Below are positions 35,565-48,555 of a DNA stretch of 64,000 nucleotides, in pieces (position 1 is the stretch's first letter; every line of letters starts with the position of its first letter). This DNA comes from Ichthyophonus hoferi. Its lineage: Eukaryota > Opisthokonta > Ichthyosporea > Ichthyophonida > Ichthyophonidae. The position numbers and the translations under genes were made by a program. Under the pieces are notes generated by a model. The model was not told where the DNA came from and ran no database searches. It was given only the letters and a program-made list of their open reading frames with translations. The stretch lies in contig NAOQ01000037.1 in assembly GCA_002751075.1 (NCBI GenBank), positions 149,542 to 213,541 of the forward strand. The letters run 5' to 3'.

Positions 35565-38500
35565 ATGTTGCAAGTAGTGCGTACCGTTTTGACCTTGGCT
35601 GCAGTATGCTTGGCACCAGGCCACCAAAGATGCGTAAACGGAGAAAAGGTCACCCTCCTATCATATAATGCAGACCCTAACAGCATCTCCGCAGCGCCAA
35701 TTACAGGCCCGGTAAGGGGTGCTTTGTATATTCATTCGCGTACATGTATGATGTATGCATGCGCTTCCGTATTTGCTCGTTCTTTACTCATTGTACAGAC
35801 TATTCCCAAATTATTATGTGAAGTAAATCTTCGGTACATCATCAGTATCTGATCTATATATGATTATAATTTAGAGTTTTATGTCTATCAAAGTTATGAT
35901 ATACATAGTAGATAAACATTAATTAGAGGTCTTGGCCTCGGGCCTGCTTCTTATATGTAGATTAGAATATAGAACATACATAAAATTTAAATCCACTCAT
36001 CTCTCCTATCAACTTATTCATATCTCATTCCTTACAGCCGAAACAAGGGGCTGAACCAATGCTTCGTTCTGACTATCCTTGGGCCATTAATACTGGCTTG
36101 GTATTAAACCAAGATGTCAAAGATCTCAACTCAGATACTTTCAGTTCCATTGGTCTATCAGTTGATACCACTGTTGTCAACACTGTACCTCTTACTGTAA
36201 GAGAAAATAGGGCATATTTGGGCCACCAGAGGGTCTATGTTCCCAAAGGTATGAATGCATGTTTCTCATAAATGGCCACTATATTTATAGTGAACATTGA
36301 ACCTACGGTACTATACTAGTATAGATTACTATTAATTTAAGTTTATTCGAATACTGGTTGCATACAGCACCAATTTCTACATAATTATTGCGTGATCAGT
36401 GTCTATTTAGATTTACTTTTAATGAATCCAATTATTAAATGTTTACCTGTATGGCTGGCAATTATTGCTAATAAAATGATCTTCTGGTATATTCCATCTT
36501 ACCTGCATTGATTGCCACAGGCCCATATTTGTTGTCTCGAATACGTTCTTAATTTTTCTACCAATACCTTGCTTTACACTTTTATTAATTACACATTTAA
36601 TTAGATTAGGTCAACAACTCACCTACACATATCTTGTCAATCTCCTGCCGATTTTCATCTTTTTTCTACTTACTTTTCAATGAAAACACTTCAGTAATCA
36701 CTTAAATCCATGAAACCCAATCATCGCAGCTTATCTCAAAGCCATGCATAAAATGCCACGTCCGTCTGAACCTTCCGAGTTTAATCTGAATAAGCCATAT
36801 CTGATGGGCATCTTTTGGGTTTTTGGCCCATTCGTCATATTCTCTTTCCTTTTCCTGATTATCTCCACTGTTTTGTTTTGCAGGGTAAGTGATTTTATGT
36901 GTATATGCATTTGTTTTATATTTGGAATTGTGTGTATATGACTAGGGATATAATACATATAAGCATATATATATTACATTTGCATGTGCTGCTCATACAT
37001 CTTTTAATATATATTAAAACATCTAAGTCTATTATGGTCTGACATTTAAACATTCTCGCATACAGAGAGCACCTAAATACGTCCTAAAAACTACCAAAAG
37101 CACCAATTACTGCGCTGAAGCAAGAGGTTTCTTGTATATTTTAACTTTCATTTCGGCTCTGGGAGGAGCTGGTATTGCTATCTGGGGCACTCTGGTTATA
37201 CGTAGAGGACTTAAAAACGTACTTGAGAGTATACGATTTGCCTCTGCGGATTTAACTGGGGTTTACGCTACTACGTTAAACACTAAGGGCTCTGCGGGAG
37301 TAGTAGCAGCGAGTCTGAATGAGATTAAAGGTACGTGCATGTATGCAACATAGATACCTATATATCTACATGGATGAATGCACGCCCATACACTTATACT
37401 ACATTGCCCCATGTTATAATTACCCATCTATACATTTTTATATATAGATAAATATAATTTTAAACGTTCTGTAACCCACCCCCAGATTTGTGTCCAATAA
37501 TATCCGATTATGGCAATGACGAGTTTAAAACAATCACGGAGGGAATGCGTTCCTTGGTTTCAATAACTAATGGTATGTATATCGTAATATATTTGAATGT
37601 GTATATGTGTGTGGTTGGTTATGCATACAAATGCGGAAGGTCTAAGAGTGATAAAACATGTGAATATATATATATACTACACCCATACTGATGATAAAAT
37701 TTGAATGCCCATACTCTTATAATATGTTCTGATTGGTCTGACAAAGTATTGCGGGTTTCTTACAGCTTTGGGAAATAGCGCGCTGAAGATCATAACGTAC
37801 ATGAATGGGATGGCCAACGTAATGAACAGTGTTAATCATTACATTAAATTCCTCTACATTATCATCTTTGCCTTTGTCACTATCACAATGATAGCTTACT
37901 TTATATGGTAAGTATAAATGCATGTGTATATGTATGCATAGGTGTGCAAGTGAGTATGTATAGGAGATAGGCTTTGTATTTTTGAATGGCATATCTTGAG
38001 AGGTTGGGGATACTTCAGTACATTGCTTTTAATTTTTTAATTTTTATTTAACATATTTCACCACGGGTATGACAGACAGAATGGTGACAGTCTTCCAAGG
38101 AAGAGCACATATATTCACACCTCCTACTTAACTTATGTGACTGACCACATTTACCCTTCATCAAACAGTGTTGTGTTTTCACCATTATTCTTGAATATTA
38201 ATGCAAGACACAATCATGTGAGAGCCAAACTTGTGCGTTACATGCTACTGCCACTGAGTAAGTATCATTCCTTATTATACATGTATAATTGTATATACAC
38301 TGACCTCATTTTTCAACCTGTCTAGAGTTACAATCTAGATATACAAACAAATTGTTATACCATACCATGCCCTGTGCATATCCAATAACCTCTCTCAATT
38401 ATTCTAGTAATACCTAACACTTTTCACCTTTTTCTCGCTCTCCTACTCTCAGGCCTTCTGGTCATGATATTTGCCATTGTAATGCTTGGGGTGTTGATTG

Positions 38501-39996
38501 CCGCATCAGTAGTCAGTGGAGATTTTTGCGTCAATCCCAACGCAACCCTTCTCCGTCAGCTAACTCCTATAGATGGCCAATTCTTGAACAGTTATTTGTA
38601 CTGCTCTGGTATGTCACTATTACGTCATATATATACTTGTTTAGGTTTGGACGGTGTTCTAAAAAGGTGGAAATATTTAAAAACGGAAGTTACAATCATG
38701 ATTTTTTTAAAGAACAAAACAAAAATATTGAGATTTAACACACTATGCACATATATATAATCAAGGATTTGTCCATATATTTGCATATTAATCACCATAA
38801 CATACATATTTATATTAATTGACTAACTAAAACTTTATTTTGCAGCTGCGAATCCCTATCTGCAAGCTTTAGAGCCAGTCTCTATTGAGGTTCAAAAATA
38901 TCGTTCCACCTCCAACCTCTTAATGACCACATGGAATACGGTTTGCCCCAAAAACACCAGAGAAAAGGCTGAGAAAGCGTAAGTATTGATATATATATTA
39001 TATCACATTGAATCTTTAATCAATTAATTAATCAAATGTGCAATATATATCCAATAAAACAAGAGACCACATTGGTAATGAGTATGTGTATGTATGCGTT
39101 TCTGATCATTAAGGCTTAAATCAAAATGCATGTAATATGGTATTAACCGCACAACTCAGATTTTCAAACCCACCACTAATCCAACATATTTCTACTATCT
39201 AACTCCACAGTGTGAAATCATTTAGTACCAGTATAGCCCAAGTCACCTTACTCTTAAATGTTGTAGCACCATTAGCAGCCTGCCCATTGATTCAAGGCTG
39301 GTATGCCACTATCATCTATGACAATCTCTGTGGTAGCATTTCCTATGGCCTTTTATTATTGTGGGCTGGATTGGTCGCTTTGGTAATTGGATTTGGAACA
39401 GCCATTTGGGCTTTTGGAATGTAAGTGTAATGCGTGTTGTATTGCTGATTAGAAATTGTATGTTTTCTTAGGAAAGGAATTGAAAATTATTGGCAGATCA
39501 TCGATCATATAGATTTGTTGATCTGATTTGTTCTTATTTCTGATTAATCACAAAATTTAATGTTTAATCACCAATTCATACCCAATATCTCCATATATAT
39601 CTATAGAATATACTAATATGTATTCTCTTTCTTACAGATCGGCAATGGCTGGCAGTGATGTGTCTGATGATGATTTCATAGAGGGGACGTTCCCAATGAA
39701 GGCTAGACTGAATTCTGGTGCAGGTAAATTATCCTATCTGTATGTATATCTAGAGAGTCACTTACAAAAGGACGACACAATTGCAGTTTAACTCTGATGA
39801 TTAAGCTTGTATATGTGTATGTGTATGTATGTCTACTTTTATGTTGTGTTCTTTTGTTCATGTGCTGGTTGACGCTTATATGCAGAGCTAACGTGTTTCT
39901 GACTGCTAATTAAAAGACCAATGAGTACTATAATTAAAATAATATAAAATATGAAGAAAGATACTAACCTTTCCCATTGTACCCACAGATTCATGA
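35565..39996 (+). CDS. TTYH: Tweety-family five-span membrane protein with signal peptide
   Basis: Twelve exons: 35565-35711, 36038-36248, 36730-36884, 37066-37330, 37486-37572, 37766-37907, 38091-38257, 38453-38608, 38846-38978, 39211-39420, 39638-39723 and 39989-39996. Every phase agrees, giving 588 residues; the last exon adds only Asp, Ser and the stop. A signal peptide (about 1-18) precedes an extracellular N-terminal part. Membrane spans are about 143-168, 191-215, 313-335, 393-415 and 533-557. Tweety signatures: LPR-like MPRPSEPSEF before span 1, SGDFCVNPN after span 4, a YLYCSAANPY block and a Cys pair (AACPL, DNLCG) before span 5. The acidic tail SDVSDDDF resembles the family's end. 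The tweety/prominin-like group is implicated in membrane shape, adhesion and lipid handling, and was earlier described as chloride channels. The long signal-peptide-led N-terminus resembles plant and protist members more than vertebrate TTYH1-3. Exon 7 adds about 56 residues between spans 3 and 4, longer than usual, and its acceptor is the least certain. Confidence 0.88.
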
Positions 39997-42264
39997 GACA
40001 GCCCTGGATTGTCTGAGACTCTATACATGTCTCCACTAGCACATCTACAATACTTTTTAGACGATTTTACAGAGACTTTAAGCCTTTATAGGGCTATTTG
40101 TATATAATAATTTAACCGATATTTTCCTTACGTATGCTTACGTAATAACTTCTATCAAGTTATTAACATTTACAATAGTTTAACATTTTAGAAAACAAAT
40201 TATTTTATTAAGCATTTAATATGTACCCATGTTTCAGTTTATGGAGAAGTTTTCCATCATTATAGTGAATTTATACTGTTGATCTAATGAACTGGGAAAT
40301 GCGTTTTGAAAACACAAAACATCCAGATATAATTCAAATCTTACATATAAGACTTTTAATTGTTTATATATATCCATGCACGTAATTGTAAGAAGGATCT
40401 TTCAGGAAAGATTTTATCAACATAAAATGAAAAATATAGCAGTTGAGTAACAGTTTCCATTAGTTGATGTTGATCATTAACTAAAAATGAAACTTCATTA
40501 ATTTGCGCCTTAGTGAATAATATAGTTGACCTTTTGGGTGATTATACTATATTTTTATGCCTATATATATTAGTATCTACACAACTACACTTAGCTATAT
40601 AGTTAAATATATTTCTATGCACACATTCCAGCTTGAATGACGCCAGGCCCAACCAAGATATGATATCAATACATATTTTAGGTTCTTCAAGAGAAATACT
40701 AATAAACATCATTTTTCTTTCATCTTTTATAATAAATCTGCATAGTTGGCTTTTGGCTTGTGATAATTTACTCAGTATTTTACAATTTAGTATGTTTTTG
40801 CCTATAACGACGTTAATATAATACATAAAACACTCAGAATTGAAATGTAATTTTCTAAATTCTTTATGATAGACATCTTGCCCAATCTGTACGTAGTCAC
40901 TCAATGGTTAGCTACTTACCCTTATAGAATAAGATTAATCATTTAGATGAGGGCACGGATTGTCAATTTCAGCCTGTATAGTTATTATCTTACTCACGAT
41001 GGATGACAAGCACAGAATTAAATAAAGCTAAATTAAATTTATTTGGTATAACTGCAAATAGAAAAGAGGAGAATCTAGTGACAGACAAAACCTTTTTATA
41101 CCTCTACATGGGATATCTTTGATTAAACTCTTAGTGAAAGCCCTTAAGTACAAACAAACACTAACTGTGCTAGTATTGGGCATTGGTTAAGTCACGATAC
41201 ACAACTTTTATATCGCGACTAATAATCATTAGTCTCTATTTTAATAATAAAAAAACACTACACAATAAACGATGTCTAGCAAACAAGTAGAAAACATACT
41301 AGGAAACGTACACAAATATAGCCCGCATTTTATTTCCACGCACGATTCTACCAACGCAAGTAGGGCATCATTATTGATGGATGTCGATCAATGGAAAAGA
41401 TTGAGAAATTGAGAAAAGGTTTGACTCCATTTAGTCGAACCGGCATTTCACTCATATCTGGCATACAATCAGGAGTAACAGACGTTGATCAATTAGAAGA
41501 AGACAAAGTAGAGTACTTATTTTAATATAACAGGCACTGGTTTAAACAAAGTAAAATATAGTGGTGGATTAGCTTTCTATAACCCCGATGAGGTAGCCAG
41601 CAATGTTTTCAATAGTTAATGCAAATATGGGAATGTAAAGCATTATATGTTTTTATCATATATATATTATTTAGTTTCTACCTCTCCTATTTGATGGCCA
41701 CTAAAACAGTATTTTTATAATCAATGTTGAGCAAATAATTTTGCAAAGATATATTCATATTACGTCGACATTTAACATCAATATATTGCACTATTTTTCC
41801 AGAATGCATATGTAATAATAGTAGCTAATAATATTAAATGATATAACTATATAAAAAATACCCGAATTAATTAAATATTCATTTTTGTTACAATATAGCA
41901 CAATGACTTATTCTTCGTAGTATATAAATCAACAGGACAATGGCCAGTTTATTGAGACAGGTCATGCAGTCTATCATAACTACTTGAAATTTTTTTGCAC
42001 GACGGCTATGGATGTACCTAAAACACGAACATTGGGGAATCACTTTAACAAAACAAACGAGGTAATAAAATAGCAATCATTAACGATTAGTGTACGTGTG
42101 AGTGCCAAGACCTTACATAATAATAGGCGAATGGTAAACAGATCTAGTTTTGTTGTGAATCATGCATACTATATATACAAAGGATCAAAACATATTATAT
42201 GTGCATCTATTAAGAAAGCAATAACATTATATAGTTTCCCATTCTAAAATACTGCACTATAATT
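39997..42264. other. Spacer between the tweety-family gene and UBXN1 (convergent 3' ends)
   Basis: The 3' ends of both genes face this region. It holds a fragment of repeat B (41765-41890). The 120-codon minus-strand frame at 40542-40904 starts with TTG and has no recognisable domain. A short frame near 41273-41413 is similarly unsupported. Confidence 0.6.
41765..41890 (+). repeat. Dispersed repeat family B, copy 4 (right end only)
   Basis: Matches the last third of the family: CATTTAACATCAATA, TTTTTCCAGA, then CTATATAAAAAATACCC and TTGTTAC. Confidence 0.6.
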
Positions 42265-45200
42265 TTAATTCTTAGCTACTACCAAAACAGCCGATGGTAC
42301 CAGACCTAATTCGGCTAATGTTTTCATCATATCATCGTTGCCAAATACTTTACGGGGAAATGTGGTTAGAAGATGAAACGGAGGACAACCATTAACTGGA
42401 TCTGCGTCACTTAGACTTCTAGTAACAAAATCCACTACTGCACAAAGGTTATCGTTGACAGCGAAGGTATGAACAAGAGTAGATCCAGTAGGTAGTCGTA
42501 GCTGCAGCTTGCAATCAGTATACGTCTTACGAATGGGTGTGGTGGTGGCTTCGGATTGGGTGGGTATCACCGATTCAGTTGGGGCGATAGAGACGGGCGC
42601 AACCACGGGTTGGACCGGGTGGCTCTGCTTTCTGCAAAAGAGGAAGGAAAAAGTGTGTCATAATGAGGTAATCTATTACATATAGTGCTATCTGAAATAG
42701 ATAGAGCTGAAATCTACTTAGTCTAAAAGGGGTAAGAATAATACTTTTAACGATTGTAAATGGCAAAGTTACTTTTCCATATAGAATTAATCGCCAACAA
42801 CCCACCAATCCCTTGTAATAATCCAGAAAAGAGGAAGTTTAATCGTTGTACTCGCTACTTTTGTTATTAAGAAACCAGAAATTATGCGATGATACCTTCC
42901 ACACAGCACTAATACTCTGCTCACATGAACAGCAGAATAACTCCAGTTCTACGTATAGTATAAGTTTCGTAGTGCGTGTATTTGTAAGTACATGTGTCAA
43001 ATATAGCTACATATACAACATAGGTAAAGTAACCATAACTGTAAGATCTAATTAATTAATACTGGGCTCTGTATGAGACAGATTGGGGACTCTTGATTCG
43101 CTAGTGATACTGAATAAAAGCTATAAAGTCTTTATCCTAAATTCTCCGCTTGCAATAATTGGCGGCCACATTGAATATGGGTGAGACAAGTACACAGTCT
43201 GGAATAAACAATAAGCGCATATATATATGCAAGGTTGGTATGCGTATGTTAGTAGTGAATATATGACATTGCTTTAATACACGTATATAATTTAAACGTG
43301 TAAGTAAACCACTGCTTAACGACGAATAATTTTAAATCAATACGTTATTGGTTAATCAAAACTTCAATGTAATTAATTACATATGTATGCATGCTCGCAT
43401 GTTCGTACATAACTCATGTTTACACATACTAATACATACATACATACAAACAGACATATATATATATATATATATAATCGTACATAACCAATCTTACGCA
43501 TATTAATATGCATTCACCCACCCTCCTCCATATATATAAGAGAGAAAGCAATCATACCTAGCTCTTTCTGCCCGATCCAACTCTATCTCTTTCCTTAACT
43601 TAGCCTTTAAGGCTGCATCCTCTTTCTTTCTCTTGGCTATATCTTGGGCATTTCTCTTGGCCATCTCCGTCTGGTAGTACTCTTTGGCTGTCACTACTTC
43701 CTTTCCCTGTTTACGGCGAAGCTTTTCTTTCTCGATGGCCTGTACGAGAATAGAAATATTATATAAGTGGGTATGTGTATGTGTATATGTACATGCATAT
43801 ACGTACTTCTAATTAAAATCTACCAATAAACAATGCTGGATTAAGAATCAACATTTAACAGCCAACGATCACGCCTATACCATCTTGGCCGTATTTAATT
43901 ACAAAGGCAAAATTAGCAATTATCAAGTAGAACTATCCAATCCCTGTACCTCGATTAATCCTAACCATTATTGCAATACCGCATATTTCACTATATATCG
44001 AATTAAGATCAATTAACTACAACCAATAAGCACATTGCAAGTAATCTTAAGTAAACTGAGTTTTTTCTGCCCGAACCACCTTTAGATAATGTTTTGGTTA
44101 TATCATATTATATACACACCAATATACTCGATTACAATATAAGCCAACATAATATAATATAATATAATATACATAAAACTGTAAGGATTAGCTGTGATTT
44201 TAGAACAGGCGTTCTTATTTTAAATTCATAATCAATGATTTTTATATATACTATATTTGCAGATTTAGCATAAATTTTAAAGATATACTAAACCCTAAAA
44301 CCAGAATCCCAAATATGTCGCACATTCCTTATATTAGACCATCTAACTCATTAGAGAAAGGTAAAAATATGCTATTTTATCTCCCCCAAAAGAAGGAAAA
44401 TGTTTTGCAAAACCAAATTATAGAAACATCTTAGCTATCATTATAGGACTGATCCAATTAATGCATACTTTATTCCTTTGTAAGTGTCTATTATTAACAT
44501 TAACACTAATAATGGCACCAACCAATAAGAAGATGGCAATTAATTATCATAATGAACCGAAAAATTATTACACATAATTTGCTTTCTTGTATATATATAT
44601 CTCAGAGAAACACAAGTGAGTAACTACAGGTAAACATAGCCACATTTAATTAATTCATTACAATCAACCAATCATTACACACATCTTTTCACAGTAATTA
44701 GCTATTCAAAACTCAACAATCACTACATACCTCCTTCTTTTCTTGCTCCTCTCTCATTAGTTTCTTCTCTGCTATTTTAGCCTGCAATCTAGCCAATTGT
44801 TCAGCCTTTTCCTCTGGTGTTAAAGGTTTAACGGCCTCCGTAGATTGGCTAAAATTGGCATGTTGTGTTCGTATGGCGTGAGCTTGTGCGTCATCCTGTG
44901 TGTATGTGTGTGGTATAAGAGGGATGAAGGAGTCCATATAGAAGAGATTGGTTGTTTCTATGGAAATAACCATATATGGTTATATATATTTAGCGCAACC
45001 CTCGAGTATACGGTAAAGGAGTCCAGACAGAAGTGGTTGGTTATTGCTATAGAAATAAGCATGTATGGCTATCTACCTATCTAGCGCAACCCCTGTTTCC
45101 TCTACCCATATCAGCCATACCTCATTTTTCAACAACTTCCCACAGTCATCGCACTTTATTGATCTAGCCTCCTCCACAATATTAGTAGATTCGTTTTTAT

Positions 45201-46784
45201 CCTTCCCTTCCTCCTCTCCCATAGAGCCCCTCTCTATTTCCCCCAAATTCTCAGTGATTTCATCCTGTGGTTTGGCGGAATTTCCACCTAAGTTAAGCTT
45301 TAATGAATTTCCGCTTGCAAATCCCTCCTCTTCTTCCAATGATAGAGGCCTGTCTATATTGGGGTCGTCCATGTTGTTGAAAATCCAGTCCATTGCCGCA
45401 CCCACTAGGAGAGTAGACGGTTAGAGAGGGAGGGATATAGAGATAGATAATGAATAAGAAAGGGTGGTAGTAAACAGGATATCAATAGGAGGAAGGGAGA
45501 GAAAATATTAATAAAAGAGAAAGAGGCAAAACAATGTTATAGAACCACTGTATATGTTGCTATATATGACTGTGTATGTACATAAATGTATAAGCGCATA
45601 AATTCTCTTTACAGTATCATAGGTTCATATATGTACAGGACAATAGTTTCTCAGTTCAATCGGTACCTTGTTAGATAGATATAGCAACACAGTGTTTATT
45701 TAACTAAACCTAACTACATTTTATATTAGTCAGCGGCTATTATTACGGTATGGTATGGTACTGTATTGCATTGTACTGTATTGTATTGTATTACATTGTA
45801 TATGCTTCACACTAAATATGAATAGTATTAATATATCGCAAATAAGTAGAAATAAGTTTGTTCCTTTTGACCTATGTCCATTTATAATAAGGGAATACTG
45901 ATTCCAGGGTGCTTTAACGTGTACCCTTGCATACACTGAGAACAGATAGGCTAAGATATATGTTTGTATTATTATCACATTATAAATATTGAGGTCTTTT
46001 ATATGCATAAATCAAGTGGGATGATTCATTTTTATTTTTTAAAAAACTAAAATCCACTCTATTCTACACAAACTTTAAATGTGTTAAACACATGGCTGAA
46101 TAGTACCAGCTTTATGTTACTAGTAAAACAGTGTATTAATTTCGCTTGTGAGCATAATATATGTAAGATAATATCATACATATAGATAGATACATAGACA
46201 TCAAAATATACAGGCTTATCACACTTAAAACATTATTGTTCCTGTTAAAATAAAGAGCATAACGCGTAGTAAAATACTTAGTACGAAGAAGTCAATACTA
46301 TATGTACATAATATAACATAATATAACAGGTGTAAAAGGATACATTGAAATTCCGTTCATATATATAGTAATATTTTATTTCAGAACTTTTTGTTATAAG
46401 CATTAAACACATTTCTTTAATAATAATTAAAAACAATATAAATGCCTAGAGAATACATTCACACTTGTATATTAAGTGAGGGAAAGTGAAAGGAGGTTTT
46501 AGAGATGAAATTGGTAGTAGGTGTAGTTGGATAGGGTGCACACGTATGTATCAAGGTATGTGCGTATACACTTAATCATTCATGTAGTTATGCGGCTACA
46601 CTCACATATTAAAAAGTTGTATTTTTATATGTTTATATGTAGATATAAACTGTGCATGAATGTTGGTGCCTGTGTTGAAAATCCGTTCACTATTATTCTT
46701 ACCATTGTTCTTGCAGACATACAGAGCTCGTTTAGCCCTGACCTCAGGAAACCCCATCTCCATAAGCTGCTGTACCCCTGACAT
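42265..46784 (-). CDS. UBXN1: UBX domain protein 1-like p97/ubiquitin adaptor with C2H2 finger
   Basis: UBXN1 (SAKS1) links ubiquitinated clients to the AAA ATPase p97. Exons 46784-46703, 45404-45121, 44895-44731, 43739-43558 and 42631-42265 give 359 residues with consistent phases. The N-terminal UBA domain spans about 1-45 (LMEMGFPEVRAKRAL, then AAMDWIFNN and a DDPNIDRPL end, as in human UBXN1). A Cys2-His2 finger follows at 112-134 (C112, C115, H128, H134), encoded half on exon 2 and half on exon 3. The middle is a charged helix (TPEEKAEQLARLQAKIAEKK and KRKKEDAALKAKLRKEIEL). The UBX fold is about 276-357, with the p97-contacting FPR loop (TTFPRKVF) and the family-typical end LGLVPSAVLVVAK. 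Human UBXN1 lacks the finger; plant and some other eukaryotic relatives have it, so it is probably ancestral. Start is ATG with A at -3. Confidence 0.95.
45842..45985 (+). repeat. Dispersed repeat family B, copy 5 (left end only)
   Basis: Matches the first third of copies 2 and 3: AAGTAGAAATAAG, TTTTGACCTATGTCC, a stretch like GGTGCTTTAACGTGTACCC and GATAGGCTAAGATATATG. It lies inside the first intron of the UBXN1-like gene, antisense to it. Confidence 0.55.
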
Positions 46785-47344
46785 TCTGTATGCTGATTTT
46801 GCTACGTATAATATAATATAATATAATATAATATGAAGTATTGCTGATATTATTAATTATTGTTAGTGTATATTTTTCTATAATGTTTTACCATTATGTC
46901 ATCAATAAAATATTATGGTCTCATGTCAAGCAATTACGATCAGTATGATAGAATGTGTGACTTATAACGAATCATATTATAGAATATAAATAGATAGCCT
47001 ATATATTGGTAATATAGCCAAATATGGAGTCATGGGACAGAAAAACCATAATTCCAATAAATTAGGTAATTAGATGTACCAATACCCAAGTAATAAATAA
47101 GCATAAACCAATAAACAAAGACTTTTTCCAAGCAGGTATGAGCCATTTTGATTAAAAAATTTTCACGTTTGCGCTTCAAGAAGCAACAATGCGATGGTAC
47201 TTCTATTACATGAAGCTTGTAGCTCGACTGAGTGCTTGTTTATCGCAATTGATAACTATAATAGGTCAATAACAATAAAAATATTTTTTTATATAGAATA
47301 ATATATATAAACTTATTGAATATTTATATGAAAATGATATTATG

Positions 47345-47392
47345 AATTATATTATATTATATTATATTATATTATATTATGTTATATTATAA
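47345..47392. repeat. ATATT pentanucleotide microsatellite
   Basis: About nine near-perfect tandem five-base units. Confidence 0.9.
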
Positions 47393-48151
47393 TCCCATCT
47401 AATCTATTTGTCAATAAAATTTACATACCTCTGCCCAGTTACTCCTATATATGTGTTACTGTTAATGACAACATAATCTATATTCATATTCACAACATGC
47501 AGTGGTTATGCTTCCAAAAAGCAAGCTTTAATAAAGTAATTCAAAATAAAAAATAAACTAAAATACCACCTTTATAAAAAGACCAAAAGATTACACCGCA
47601 GTGTATTCTTGCGTGGTTTCCCACCACAAGGCTAACTAACTCCGTAGTATGAGTATAAGAGCAACCGAAGGATTAAGAGATAGATAAGATAAATTGTAAC
47701 GCATCCTAATAGGTATATATGGCTGTTAACTGATAAAACAATCATGATAAACCAGAAAATATATAATCTTATTGCCTAGCCTTTACTTATGCCCTGTGAT
47801 ATTAATCCTAATAGTTATCATTCAACATTCTTTAGCTACAAATGACCACGACAGCTACTCTATAAATAAATAAATAATAATTAATATGTACGTCTTGTAT
47901 ATGTTATTTCTTATATTGCATTATGTAACTCTTGTGATGATATTATATATTAATTAGATGGTATAACATAATATTTACTGCATATTTTATTACAGTAAAA
48001 TAATATGCCATGATATATTATGCTATATTCAGTTTATCTACAAATATGTAATTAAATAAACAAAAACAATACGGATTGGAATGGTGTTATAATGTTGTCT
48101 AATCCTATTGGTCCGATGGGTATCGCTGGCTAATATTCCAATCGAATTCGA

Positions 48152-48176
48152 CTGGCTCTGGCTCTGGCTCTGGCTG
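48152..48176. repeat. CTGGCT hexanucleotide microsatellite
   Basis: Four tandem units, unusual for being GC-rich in this window. Confidence 0.85.
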
Positions 48177-48555
48177 TGTAGCCTTTTATCTAGCAGCTGG
48201 AGCCAAGTTAGTTCGATACCTATTTGTGAAAGTTTAAAATTTGAAAATAATTTGGAAGGGTTGCATTGTAAGGGGTTAACTATAGTAAGCAAGCGCGTAT
48301 GTGTTATTTATTTATCGTTTCAATACTTGTAAAATTATTTTTATATATATATATACCTAAAAATAATCAATCATACATGCGTCTTTCGTGCATAACACGA
48401 CTACAAGTACATGTATAGACATAACCATATTCAAACACACACATGTACATAAAGGCACACATCTACACATTAACTTTACAAGTTGTTATCTTTTAAAAAA
48501 ACAAAAGAAAACCACAAAGGAAAAATAGAAATAAGAAGTATAATAATAAGGGACA

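Larger units (their letters stand above)
46785..48555. other. Intergenic region between divergently transcribed UBXN1 and the Cys-rich gene
   Basis: Promoter side for both neighbours. It contains ATATA pentamer runs just upstream of UBXN1 (46808-46835), an ATATT pentanucleotide array (47345-47392) and a CTGGCT hexanucleotide repeat (48152-48176). No gene found. Confidence 0.6.

Noticed and set aside
40542-40904. 120-codon minus-strand open frame
   Set aside because: It begins with TTG, has no ATG until codon 27 and no recognised domain. By my rough estimate about one frame of this length is expected by chance in 64 kb at this base composition.
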